Notes under the pieces: model-generated
Databases searched by the model: none
What the model saw: only the letters and a program-made list of their open reading frames with translations
Told to the model about the DNA's origin: nothing
Assembly: GCF_001971585.1 (NCBI RefSeq)
Contig: NZ_CP019323.1
Span: 1,354,053 to 1,418,052, forward strand
Origin: Companilactobacillus allii
GTDB lineage: Bacteria > Bacillota > Bacilli > Lactobacillales > Lactobacillaceae
Length of the DNA: 64,000 nt
Direction: 5' to 3'
Position numbers and translations under genes: made by a program
In this document: piece after piece, positions 18,524 through 27,510 of the stretch
Layout of the letters: the number at the start of each line of letters is the position of its first letter
Numbering within the stretch: position 1 is the first letter of the stretch

Positions 18524-19987
18524 TTATGCTTTTTTAATATTTTTAATTGCTAAAAATACATTGTTTAATCCTAATCCAGCAAGAATTGAGATTATTGGTA
18601 GGAATTCTATCCGATATCTAGGTTGAACCTCGATAATCAGGTTTATTACTGCAAATGCCATTAACGGAAGTAACAACAGATAGAATTTATCATCAAATTT
18701 TGATTTGAATAATGCTAAGGATCCAATCCATGAGAATACTATTAGAACAATTGACCCCATGTAGGCAATGTAATTGATCCAATCCACTGTTTTTGGTGAA
18801 TGTTTCTTAGCATAGTCAGTAAAGTCAGTTGCTAGAGTTCTTGATGACCATAATGTCTGTGTCTTGTTAATAAACAATTTTAACCAAGCATTATTTTCAT
18901 TTAGATACGTTATTTCACTTTTTAACTGAGTATTTTCTATTTTTTTCATATGAGAGCGTGATTTACTGGCATCTATGAATTTATTAAGGTCATTAGAATA
19001 AGTTCCACCAGATTGATAATTCAAGCCACTTAAGAATTTCCATTGTGGATCGTTATTGGATAATCCATAGTCATTGATACCTGCAGCCTTTATTCCCCAA
19101 CCAGAAAGACTGAATAGGACAAAGTAAATGGCTAATGTAAGCAAGAAGCTCAATCCAGTCTTATAATCACGATGTTTCATTAAAATGAAAATCAATACGA
19201 ACACTATGATACCAGCAATGAAAACCGGACCAATAGGACGTATCAAACAAGCCAATGTTAGTGAAACACCAGCTAGAACATAACTCCAGAGTTTATCGTT
19301 AAATAGTAGGTAGAATGTTACTAAGTATAGTAAAGAACCTAAGTATTGATTATCAGCTTGACTATTAAGAGCAAACCAGTCGATATCTACCATTAAAAGT
19401 AAAACCGATAGACGAGCAATTTTTATATTATTAAAAATTTTGTTGGCTAGTAAATAAGTCATGAGTAAAGTTAGGGCTTGATAAACAACGTTTAAGAATT
19501 GAACGACAAAAATATTAAAGCCAAACACTTTGACGATACCTATAATGTAGACCATGAATCCTGATTGATATGCGTATTTAGAAAAATAGTCATTGTCAGT
19601 TTCGTAGAGTTTGTATCCATCTAAGAAACCTGGTGCACGAGTCCAGAAGTTCCCGAAGTCACTTATTTGCGCGTTTGGTACGTTTAATATCCACACCAGT
19701 GCAGTGATACTAAACGCCAGTAACATGACGATCAGTAGGCCTATATTTATCTTTTTACTGTCAGTTCTGATTCTTACCAGTAAATATCCAACTAATAGAA
19801 TAATTGCAAAGAATATTATAAGAACAGGTATGTTTCGTGATACGTTTTGAGATAAGAAGTTATGATAGTAAAATGTCAGCATTAGTAGGAATACTAAACT
19901 GGTGAATATTGCGACACATATTAGTATTATTTTGCTTAAGATGCTTTGAAATTTATAGATGATTTTTTCCCCTTTGTAATTCCCCAA
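18524..19987 (-). CDS. Polytopic GT-C-like glycosyltransferase/membrane protein
   Basis: This 487-residue protein has about ten to twelve hydrophobic segments. An aspartate motif (ISDFGNFWTRAPGF) sits in the first long extracellular loop, the pattern of GT-C lipid-sugar-dependent glycosyltransferases (PMT/ArnT relatives). A soluble loop of about 100 residues follows residue 300. Such enzymes decorate wall polymers or surface proteins; the acceptor is unknown. The start is uncertain: the TTG at 19987 has no clear ribosome site, while AAAGGGG lies inside the reading frame with no ATG, GTG or TTG at proper spacing after it. Confidence 0.65.
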   Translation of the reverse strand: MGNYKGEKIIYKFQSILSKIILICVAIFTSLVFLLMLTFYYHNFLSQNVSRNIPVLIIFFAIILLVGYLLVRIRTDSKKINIGLLIVMLLAFSITALVWILNVPNAQISDFGNFWTRAPGFLDGYKLYETDNDYFSKYAYQSGFMVYIIGIVKVFGFNIFVVQFLNVVYQALTLLMTYLLANKIFNNIKIARLSVLLLMVDIDWFALNSQADNQYLGSLLYLVTFYLLFNDKLWSYVLAGVSLTLACLIRPIGPVFIAGIIVFVLIFILMKHRDYKTGLSFLLTLAIYFVLFSLSGWGIKAAGINDYGLSNNDPQWKFLSGLNYQSGGTYSNDLNKFIDASKSRSHMKKIENTQLKSEITYLNENNAWLKLFINKTQTLWSSRTLATDFTDYAKKHSPKTVDWINYIAYMGSIVLIVFSWIGSLALFKSKFDDKFYLLLLPLMAFAVINLIIEVQPRYRIEFLPIISILAGLGLNNVFLAIKNIKKA

Positions 19988-20085
19988 GTTTGTTTTTTCA
20001 GTGGATCAAATGATTCTTCCCTCCTTAATTACGTTTATATTTTATCATAAAATATAAATTGTTCGGTTTAATCTATTAAAAAGCA

Positions 20086-20114
20086 TTGACAAGTGTGCCA
20101 GATTAGAATATTCT
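20086..20114 (+). promoter_or_regulatory. Promoter for the brnQ T-box transcript
   Basis: A perfect -35 TTGACA (20086-20091) and -10 TATTCT (20109-20114) are separated by 17 bases, upstream of the T-box leader. Confidence 0.7.
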
Positions 20115-20139
20115 AATTACATTAAAAATAAATGAATTT

Positions 20140-20407
20140 AAAAGCAAGTAAGTGGAGAAGTAATTGAGCTGTACGAATCACAGGAAGCCATGTTAATTGA
20201 GAAATGGTATTTGTCGTTTGATGAAAGTAGCCACGGAGCTTACAATGCGAGCGAAAGCAAGTGTTGCATGGGTGCACCCATTATTGTGCTAGCGTATTAT
20301 TTGTACGTGAAAAGATGTTGTCTGTGAGGGCATCATAAAGCAAGGGTGGTACCGCGCATAAGCGTCCTTTGAAAATCTTAATTGATTTTCAAAGGGCGCT
20401 TTTTTTC
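20140..20407 (+). ncRNA. T-box leader upstream of brnQ (Val specifier proposed)
   Basis: The T-box sequence GGGTGGTACCGCG lies at 20344-20356. A terminator pairs AGCG-CCTTTGAAAATC with GATTTTCAAAGG-CGCT and ends in a T run (20361-20407). Aligning Stem I with the Met leader at 42.3 kb (TTGATTGAAG then ATG) places GTA at 20227-20229 in the specifier position (TTTGATGAAA then GTA). GTA is a valine codon, which fits a branched-chain amino acid carrier, and the TGGT bulge fits an A73 tRNA. The specifier is less certain than the T-box itself. Confidence 0.88.
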
Positions 20408-20428
20408 ATTTTAATGGAGGCGGATCAT

Positions 20429-20551
20429 ATGAATGATTTGAATAATAGTAATGGCGGACTTGTTCGAGTGTATAGAAAATATGATTTGCAGAAACTAATA
20501 CATTCAATTGAAAGAAGAGTTCACTTATGGAAAAGACAGATAAAAAATTAA
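20429..20551 (+). CDS. Short leader ORF between the T-box and brnQ
   Basis: A 40-codon ORF begins at an ATG with a consensus GGAGG site (20415-20419), just after the T-box terminator. It overlaps the start of brnQ by 25 bases in another frame. The product is basic and polar (it ends RRVHLWKRQIKN) and matches nothing I know. brnQ has only a weak AGAAGAG site, so this ORF may drive brnQ by translational coupling. It may also be a decayed gene remnant. Confidence 0.45.
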   Translation: MNDLNNSNGGLVRVYRKYDLQKLIHSIERRVHLWKRQIKN

Positions 20552-21903
20552 CTTTTAAACATTATATTATTATTGGATCCATGTTGTTTGGGATGTTCTT
20601 CGGTGCCGGCAACTTGATCTTCCCAATTCATCTAGGACAGTTGGCTGGTGGACATTGGTTAACAGCTGGCTTGGGATTCTTGTTAACTGGAACATTATTA
20701 CCCTTATTAGGAATTATTGCTATCAGTATTACACGTTCCACAGGAATCTATGATTTGGCGAAGCCAATTGGTCATCGCTATGCATCGTTTTTCATGATCT
20801 TGACATGTGCCACTTTAGGACCTTTGTTTGCGACTCCAAGAACGGCCACAACACCATTTCAAATCAGTATCGCTACACATATTAGTGCTAGTCAGGAACC
20901 ATGGTATTTACTAGGATATTCATTGATTTTCTTTTTACTTGCAGGATTTTTCTCTCGTAAACCAACAGGGATTGTTGATGCAATTGGTAAAATTCTAAAT
21001 CCAGCATTTTTGATTCTTCTAGCTATTATTTTTGGGATTGCCTTCACTAATCCAATGGGTTCTGCCTCTAGTGCACATATTACTAGTGATTATCAGAATG
21101 GAGCTTTATTGAACGGATTTTTGCAAGGGTACAACACGATGGATGCTTTAGCAGCTTTGTTGTTTGGTATCGTTGTTGTTACATCGATTCGTAGTTTTGG
21201 CCAAAATAAACCAAGTTCAATTGCTAAAACTGCTGCTAAGTCGAGTTTGTTGAGTATTGCGCTGGAAGCATTCATCTACTTAGTTCTCATCTGGATCGGG
21301 GCAACTTCATTGACACATTTTAAGATTTCAGCCGATGGAGGGATTGCCTTTTCCCAAATTGCCAATCATTTTATGGGACTACCTGGTGAGATAATCCTAG
21401 CCGTAATGGCAACTTTAACTTGTTTAACAACTGCAGTTGGTTTGCTTACGTCATTTGCAGAAGCACTTCATGAAAAGTTCCCTAAGATCTCATATAAGTC
21501 TTGGGACATGATCTCATGTATTGCCTCATTTCTAATTGCTAATATAGGTCTAGAACAGATCATTGCTTGGTCGACTCCAATGTTAATGTTCTTGTATCCA
21601 TTAGCTATTACATTGATCATCTTGTCAATTGCATCACCATTGTTCAACCGTGATCCGATAGTATATCGACTAACAACCATTTTCACGATCATTCCAGCTT
21701 TGATAGATGCATTGAATTCTGTACCAGCAATTATTTCAGAACAAGGATTTGCACAACAGATCTTGAAATGGGATCAAATGTATCTGCCATTTGCCAAATA
21801 CGGGATGGATTGGTTGTTGCCAGCCTTGATTGGATTATTAGCAGGGTTGATCATTCATTATGTTCAACCCAGCATTAAACGTTCAAAATTAAAAACTGAG
21901 TAA
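20527..21903 (+). CDS. brnQ: Branched-chain amino acid transport system carrier protein
   Basis: BrnQ is a cation-coupled LIVCS-family importer of leucine, isoleucine and valine. The 458-residue protein has about twelve membrane segments. The N-terminal GSMLFGMFFGAGNLIFPIHLG and the TCATLGPLFATPRTATTPF segment are family hallmarks. The T-box upstream should raise expression when a branched-chain tRNA is uncharged. The ATG at 20527 gives the expected N terminus. A simple terminator follows. Confidence 0.95.
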   Translation: MEKTDKKLTFKHYIIIGSMLFGMFFGAGNLIFPIHLGQLAGGHWLTAGLGFLLTGTLLPLLGIIAISITRSTGIYDLAKPIGHRYASFFMILTCATLGPLFATPRTATTPFQISIATHISASQEPWYLLGYSLIFFLLAGFFSRKPTGIVDAIGKILNPAFLILLAIIFGIAFTNPMGSASSAHITSDYQNGALLNGFLQGYNTMDALAALLFGIVVVTSIRSFGQNKPSSIAKTAAKSSLLSIALEAFIYLVLIWIGATSLTHFKISADGGIAFSQIANHFMGLPGEIILAVMATLTCLTTAVGLLTSFAEALHEKFPKISYKSWDMISCIASFLIANIGLEQIIAWSTPMLMFLYPLAITLIILSIASPLFNRDPIVYRLTTIFTIIPALIDALNSVPAIISEQGFAQQILKWDQMYLPFAKYGMDWLLPALIGLLAGLIIHYVQPSIKRSKLKTE

Positions 21904-21914
21904 CAAATTTGAGG

Positions 21915-21944
21915 AGACGAAGTCAAGTAGATTTCGTCTTTTTT
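21915..21944 (+). terminator. Terminator of brnQ
   Basis: AGACGAA (21915-21921) pairs with TTCGTCT (21933-21939) and is followed by a T run. Confidence 0.75.
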
Positions 21945-22184
21945 AATGAGAAAATTTCGTGTCAAGTACTTGAAATTTGTCTGGAATGTATAATTAAAAT
22001 AATCATTGCTTATCAAGCGATAAGCATATTAGAATGGTAATTGCGGATTTAAAAAAAACAAATTGAATTAAGTTGAATCAAAATTTAATTCCAAAAAAAA
22101 TTATTTGGTAAATCAATATTTAAAAATGCCGAGAATAACGGCACTTAAGACTCTGAAAAACAGGTTCACTAATTTGTTGGTCAA

Positions 22185-22232
22185 ATACAATATCTTGTTA
22201 TATCTCTTGATATGAGATACCATATATTGTGT
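22185..22232. promoter_or_regulatory. Two NrdR-like boxes upstream of nrdJ
   Basis: ATACAATATCTTGTTA (22185-22200) and ATACCATATATTGTGT (22217-22232) resemble the ACACWATATATTGTGT box bound by the NrdR repressor. They lie 32 bases centre to centre, three helical turns, as in known nrd promoters. Between them, TATCTC and GAGATA form an extra inverted repeat. The rest of the 357-base gap from brnQ holds the brnQ terminator and AT-rich sequence. I saw no cobalamin riboswitch. Confidence 0.7.
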
Positions 22233-22260
22233 TGTAACAAATTAATTGGAGTGATACATA

Positions 22261-24504
22261 ATGATGAACTTATTGAAAAAAATCACATTAGATGATGAAT
22301 TTATAGATGAAGTAAAGAAGAGTGTTAAACCACACTGGGGAGAACTCGGATGGGTTACTTATAAGCGTACTTATGCACGTTTTATTGATGAATTAGGACG
22401 TACTGAAAACTGGTCAGAAACTGTTAAGCGTGTTGTTGAGGGTAATATTAATCTTGACCCTCGTTTGAGAGATGATTCATTGACTGAAGAGCAATATCAA
22501 AGTCTAGTTGATGAAGCTCATAATCTATACAAGTTGGTTTATGGATTAGCAGCTACTCCTTCAGGTAGAAACCTTTGGATCTCTGGTACAAAGTATCAAG
22601 ACCGTAATGGGGATGCTTTGAACAACTGTTGGTTCATTGCCATCAGGCCACAAAAGTATGGTGATAGTCATATTCTTCCTAGTTATTTGGATGAAGATCA
22701 AGTCGCTGTATCAATGCCTTTCTCATTCATGTTTGATCAATTAATGAAAGGTGGCGGTGTTGGTTTCTCTGTTGTTCCTGACAATATGAAACAAATGCCT
22801 GTCGTTGATCAAAGTGTTGACTTAACTGTTCTAATCAGCAAGGATAGCGCATCTTATGATGATTCTATTGAAGCTGGGGCAATTGATCGTGAAGACTGGT
22901 TAAAGGATCATGACGCTAGTAAAGCACGTTTTTACAAGCTTCCAGATACTCGTGAAGGTTGGGTAATTGGTAATGCTGAAATGATCGATGCTCACTTTGC
23001 ATCAACTAATCCTGAAAAGATCAATGATGTTGTCTTGGATATTACTGACATCAGACCAAATGGTGCAAAGATCAAGGGATTTGGTGGTACTGCATCTGGT
23101 CCTGTTCCATTAATTGAGATGTTCTTTGATATCAATGAAGTTTTAAATAATGCTTTAGGTAAGAAGTTAACATCAGTTGATTGTACTGATATGGGTAATT
23201 TGATCGGTAAAACAGTCGTTGCCGGAAACGTTCGTCGTTCAGCTGAGCTGGCACTTGGTGGAGCAACTGATGATGACTTTATTACAATGAAACAAGATCA
23301 AAAGAAACTTTATCATCACCGTTGGGCTTCTAACAACAGTGTTGCTGTTGATTCTAAGTTTACAAAGTACGAACCAATCGCTGATTCAATTACACATAAT
23401 GGTGAACCAGGGATCGTTAATCTTGAATTATCACGTAACTACGGTCGTATTGCTGATGGATATCAACCAGGAATTGATGATGCCGTTGAAGGTACTAATC
23501 CATGTGGGGAAATCTCATTGAGCAATGGTGAACCATGTAATTTGTTTGAAGTATTCCCAGTTATTGCAGAACAACAAGGCTGGAATCTAGAAGAAGCATT
23601 CAGCTTGGCTGCAAGATATACTAAACGTGTTACATTCAGTAATTACGATTGGGAAGTATCTCGTAATGCTATTGCCAAGAATCGTCGTATTGGTGTTTCA
23701 ATGTCTGGTATTCAAGACTGGATCTTGAACACATTTGGTAATCGTGTTGTTACAGGATTCACTGACACTAAAGATGAGTCTGGCGAAGTTGTTAAAAAAC
23801 CAGTTTATGATAAGAAGATAGTTAAAGAGTTCGATGATTTGTATCATTCAGTTGTTAAGGCTGACGTTGATTATTCACACGAGTTGAATTGCAATGTTTC
23901 AATCAAACATACAACAGTTAAACCATCTGGTACTGTTGCTAAGTTGGCTGGAGTTTCTGAAGGGATGCACTTCCATTATGCTGGATATTTGATTCAAAGA
24001 ATCAGATTCCAAGATAGTGACCCATTGCTTCCAGCTTTGAAGGCATGTGGATATAAAATTGAACCAGATGTTTATACAAAGCATACAATGTGTGTAGAAT
24101 TCCCAGTTAAAGCCGTTAATGCAGATAATCCTAACTTTGCGTCTGCCGGTAATGTATCAATTGCTGAACAGTTCGCTACACAAGCATTCCTACAAACATA
24201 TTGGTCTGATAATGCGGTAAGTTGTACCGTTACTTTCCAACCTAGTGAAGCTAAGGAAATCGCACCATTAATGTATCAATATAGACATATTACAAAATCA
24301 ACTTCACTACTACCTTATAGTGGTGGAGAGTTCAAACAAGCACCTAAGGAACCAATTGATAAGGATGTTTATTCTAAGCGTGTTTCAATGATCAGTGGAA
24401 ATGTTGCAACTGTTTTTGCTGATATGAATGATAACCACGATAAGAAGGATATCGAATTAGTTGATCAATCCGACTGTGAAAGTGGAGCTTGTCCAATTAG
24501 ATAA
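22261..24504 (+). CDS. nrdJ: Adenosylcobalamin-dependent class II ribonucleoside-triphosphate reductase
   Basis: This monomeric RTPR reduces ribonucleoside triphosphates to deoxy forms with coenzyme B12. The 747-residue protein closely follows the Lactobacillus leichmannii enzyme (VKPHWGELGWVTYKRTYARF at the N terminus). The active-site NPCGEISLSNGEPCNLFE holds the radical cysteine and one of the disulfide pair. The C-terminal CESGACPIR supplies the shuttle cysteines (739 and 744). The enzyme is oxygen-independent but needs cobalamin from the medium or made by the cell. NrdR boxes and a strong terminator flank it. Confidence 0.97.
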   Translation: MMNLLKKITLDDEFIDEVKKSVKPHWGELGWVTYKRTYARFIDELGRTENWSETVKRVVEGNINLDPRLRDDSLTEEQYQSLVDEAHNLYKLVYGLAATPSGRNLWISGTKYQDRNGDALNNCWFIAIRPQKYGDSHILPSYLDEDQVAVSMPFSFMFDQLMKGGGVGFSVVPDNMKQMPVVDQSVDLTVLISKDSASYDDSIEAGAIDREDWLKDHDASKARFYKLPDTREGWVIGNAEMIDAHFASTNPEKINDVVLDITDIRPNGAKIKGFGGTASGPVPLIEMFFDINEVLNNALGKKLTSVDCTDMGNLIGKTVVAGNVRRSAELALGGATDDDFITMKQDQKKLYHHRWASNNSVAVDSKFTKYEPIADSITHNGEPGIVNLELSRNYGRIADGYQPGIDDAVEGTNPCGEISLSNGEPCNLFEVFPVIAEQQGWNLEEAFSLAARYTKRVTFSNYDWEVSRNAIAKNRRIGVSMSGIQDWILNTFGNRVVTGFTDTKDESGEVVKKPVYDKKIVKEFDDLYHSVVKADVDYSHELNCNVSIKHTTVKPSGTVAKLAGVSEGMHFHYAGYLIQRIRFQDSDPLLPALKACGYKIEPDVYTKHTMCVEFPVKAVNADNPNFASAGNVSIAEQFATQAFLQTYWSDNAVSCTVTFQPSEAKEIAPLMYQYRHITKSTSLLPYSGGEFKQAPKEPIDKDVYSKRVSMISGNVATVFADMNDNHDKKDIELVDQSDCESGACPIR

Positions 24505-24508
24505 TTTA

Positions 24509-24552
24509 AATAAGCCAGTGTTTACGAAAGTAAATGCTGGCTTATTTTTTTT
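24509..24552 (+). terminator. Terminator of nrdJ
   Basis: AATAAGCCAG pairs with CTGGCTTATT around TGTTTAC-GAAA-GTAAATG, followed by eight T residues. Its apex matches the apex of the dispersed repeats' inner hairpin. Confidence 0.88.
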
Positions 24553-24663
24553 GAAAAAACTAGTTTGAATGAAAATTTACATAAAATTTACAATAAATAA
24601 AAAGGAAATATACATATATATTGCATAATAAGTTGTATTGAAAAACATATATGGGGTGACGAA

Positions 24664-25746
24664 ATGTCTACAATTTTGAATCAGGTATCAAAACAGTACA
24701 GTGAAAAAGAAAACATTCTAAAGAATGTCTCTGCTGAAATTGAAACAGGTGAATTCTTCGTAATTGTTGGACCTTCAGGCTGTGGTAAGAGTACTTTATT
24801 ACGCATGATTGCAGGCTTAACTTCTATATCTGATGGTGAGATCAGTATTGATGGGAAAGTTGTAAATGACTTGCAGCCTAAAGACCGTAAACTGACAATG
24901 GTATTTCAAAGCTACGCACTATTCCCATTTTTAAATGTTTGGGACAATGTTTCTTTTGGATTAAAGGCAAGAAATATTGACCAAGCTGAAGTACATCAAC
25001 GAGTTAATGATGCGTTAGACATGGTTAATTTGAGTGAATTAAAAGATCGTAAGCCACGTGAACTATCAGGTGGACAAAGGCAGCGTGTAGCATTGGCACG
25101 TGCTGTTGCTAGCGATGCTAAGATCTGCTTGATGGATGAACCCTTATCAAACTTAGATGCCCAGTTACGTATAAAGATGCGCCAAGAAATTTATCAACTA
25201 TAAAGAAAATTGGGCATCACACTTATCTATGTTACTCATGATCAAGTCGAAGCAATGACAATGGCTGATCATATTATGGTATTGAACGATCATGAGGTAC
25301 AACAAATTGGTACTCCTACAGAGATTTATCAACAACCTGCAAATGAGTTTGTGGCTAATTTCTTCGGAACACCATTGATCAATCTTCTTCCAGCTAAACG
25401 TATTGATGATAACACACTGAATATTGAAGGAGATTTTACAATTAAAACCAACAAAAAAATCTCTAAGGATGAAGTTAATGTAGGTATTAGACCAGGAGAA
25501 TTGCAGATCAGAACTAGTGATGAATTAAATGCGAATGCCACTGTTAATAATTCTGAGTTTTTGGGTGACGAAACAATTATTTATGTAACCATGAACAGTG
25601 GAAGGGAAGTGCGTGTTCTCATTCCCGGCAAGTCTGTATTTGCACCATATGAGAAAGTGAAGATTACTTCTAGTGGTGATATTTTCTTATTTGATGAGAA
25701 TCACAAAAGAATACCTTTTGACATGGAGGAATTAGGTAATGCTTAA
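24664..25746 (+). pseudogene. ugpC: UgpC/MalK-type sugar ABC transporter ATPase, interrupted by an in-frame TAA
   Basis: The first 179 codons carry Walker A (GPSGCGKST), the Q loop (MVFQSYALFPF), the signature LSGGQRQR and Walker B (ICLMDEPLS). A TAA at 25201-25203 then stops the frame. The same frame continues at once with [17 protein letters not shown], holding the switch histidine, and the OB-fold (TOBE) C terminus to 25746. The family normally has glutamine or histidine at the stop position, so one C-to-T change of CAA would explain it. A TTG at 25210 could restart translation, but neither half alone would be a working ATPase. The neighbouring transporter genes are intact. Confidence 0.85.
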
Positions 25747-26680
25747 AACTACAACTCCTGAAATAGAAGAAATTAAGACAAAGACAAAGAAAAAGCATTA
25801 CTCTTTTTCTTTAAATGCCAAAGATAAGTACTATGCTCTATTATTTTTAGGACCATCACTATTAATCTTGAGTGTATTTGTTTTCTATCCAATGCTTAAG
25901 ACATTATATATCAGTATGTTTCTGACCAACACGTTAGGTAAAACAACGGTATTTAATGGGTTTAATAACTATACGCAACTATTAAGTTCACCAGAATATA
26001 TAACCAGCATGATATCAACGTTGATTTATGTATTATCTGTAACGGTTCTTACTGTTTCCATTGGATTATTATTAGCCAACTTAGCTAGTCAGAAGCTAGC
26101 TGGAATAGGTGTTTTTAGAACTCTATATTCAATCACAATGGGAGTCTCCGTCTCAGTAGCGGCGATTTTCTGGTTGTTCATTTTTAATCCTTCAACAGGA
26201 TTCTTTGCGATTATTAGTAACTACTTACATTTGCCAGTGATGAATTGGTTAACAGATCCAAAAATGGCCATGTGGGCAGTTATTATTACAACTGTTTGGA
26301 TGAATCTAGGTTTTACTTTCTTGATTTTATTGGGTTCTATATCATCAGTTCCAACCACACTATATGAAGCCGCAAGTGTTGAAGGGGCAAGCAATCGTCG
26401 TCAATTCTTTAAGATCACGATTCCTATGATCTCGCCAACTTTGTTCTTTGTATCAACAATTACATTGATTGATTCATTTAAGAGTTTTGGATTGATTGAC
26501 TTGATCACCAAAGGTGGACCAACTAATTCAACTAATATGCTGGTTTATAGAATTTATAAGGATGCCTTTTACAGTGGTAACTATGGTCAAGCTAGTTCAG
26601 AGGCCATTATTTTAACCATTATTATTGCTTTCTTCACATTTCTACAATTCAAATTCTTAGAAAAGAGAGTGAATTATTAA
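25739..26680 (+). CDS. ugpA: ABC transporter permease, UgpA-type
   Basis: This 313-residue MalF/UgpA-like permease has six predicted membrane segments. The EAA loop ([22 protein letters not shown]) that docks on the ATPase is present. The N-terminal 25 residues are basic and cytoplasmic. The start overlaps the end of the ATPase frame by eight bases and its own stop overlaps ugpE by one. Together with UgpE it would form the channel of a sugar or glycerol-3-phosphate importer. Confidence 0.88.
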   Translation: MLKTTTPEIEEIKTKTKKKHYSFSLNAKDKYYALLFLGPSLLILSVFVFYPMLKTLYISMFLTNTLGKTTVFNGFNNYTQLLSSPEYITSMISTLIYVLSVTVLTVSIGLLLANLASQKLAGIGVFRTLYSITMGVSVSVAAIFWLFIFNPSTGFFAIISNYLHLPVMNWLTDPKMAMWAVIITTVWMNLGFTFLILLGSISSVPTTLYEAASVEGASNRRQFFKITIPMISPTLFFVSTITLIDSFKSFGLIDLITKGGPTNSTNMLVYRIYKDAFYSGNYGQASSEAIILTIIIAFFTFLQFKFLEKRVNY

Positions 26681-27510
26681 TGATGACCTCTAATAAACCG
26701 AATCGTTTGAATAAATTCTTCAGTTATTTGTTATTGATTGTTTTGGCAATAATCATTTTGGCACCATTCTTTATTGGGATTTGGACCAGCTTTTTACCAA
26801 CAATGGATATTGCACAAGGTAACTTCTTCAGTACTAAGATTTCATTTGACAACTATGCAGCTGCACTAACGAAGACACCAATCATTAGATATTTAGGCAA
26901 CAGTTTGGTTATTTCAACATTAACAATGATTGCACAATTAATCTTTTGTTCTATGAGTGCTTATGCTTTTGTTTTCTTGAAGTTCAAATACCGTAATGCA
27001 ATCTTCGTTTTGTTCCTTATAACGATGATGCTTCCGTTTGAAGCAGAGATTATTCCCAACTTTACAACTGTTAAGAATTTAGGAATGCTAGATAATTATT
27101 CAGTGTTACTAATTCCTTTTTTAACATCAGCTTTTGGTACATTTATGCTTCGCCAAGCATTCATGCAGACACCTGCAGAATTAAAAGAAGCTTCTGATAT
27201 TGAAGGGTTGAATCATTTCCAATTCTATTGGAGCATCGTACTTCCATATAACAAAATCAGTTTAATTACGCTGGGTGCCTATAGTTTCTTAGGTGCATGG
27301 AATCAATATCTTTGGCCAATGTTGACAACGTTTAGTAACAACTCTCGACTGATTCAAAATGGACTACGTCAATTACAATCAGAAGAGACATTTAATGATT
27401 GGGGAATGATTCAAGCTAGTGCTGCAATAATCGTTATCCCAACGATTATTGTCTTGTTTATTGGTCAACATTATTTCAAATCTGGTATGAATGAGGGCGC
27501 TGTAAAATGA
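26680..27510 (+). CDS. ugpE: ABC transporter permease, UgpE-type
   Basis: This 276-residue MalG/UgpE-like permease has six membrane segments and the EAA motif LKEASDIEGLNHFQFYWSIVLP. The C-terminal segment ends in HYFKSGMNEGAVK, typical of the family. ATGATG at the start leaves the exact first codon open. The gene overlaps ugpA by one base and the binding-protein gene by four. Confidence 0.88.
   Translation: MMTSNKPNRLNKFFSYLLLIVLAIIILAPFFIGIWTSFLPTMDIAQGNFFSTKISFDNYAAALTKTPIIRYLGNSLVISTLTMIAQLIFCSMSAYAFVFLKFKYRNAIFVLFLITMMLPFEAEIIPNFTTVKNLGMLDNYSVLLIPFLTSAFGTFMLRQAFMQTPAELKEASDIEGLNHFQFYWSIVLPYNKISLITLGAYSFLGAWNQYLWPMLTTFSNNSRLIQNGLRQLQSEETFNDWGMIQASAAIIVIPTIIVLFIGQHYFKSGMNEGAVK

Noticed and set aside
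21945-22184. Possible cobalamin riboswitch before the B12-dependent reductase
   Set aside because: No B12-box-like sequence or suitable stems are visible; the gap is AT-rich and the NrdR boxes explain the rest.
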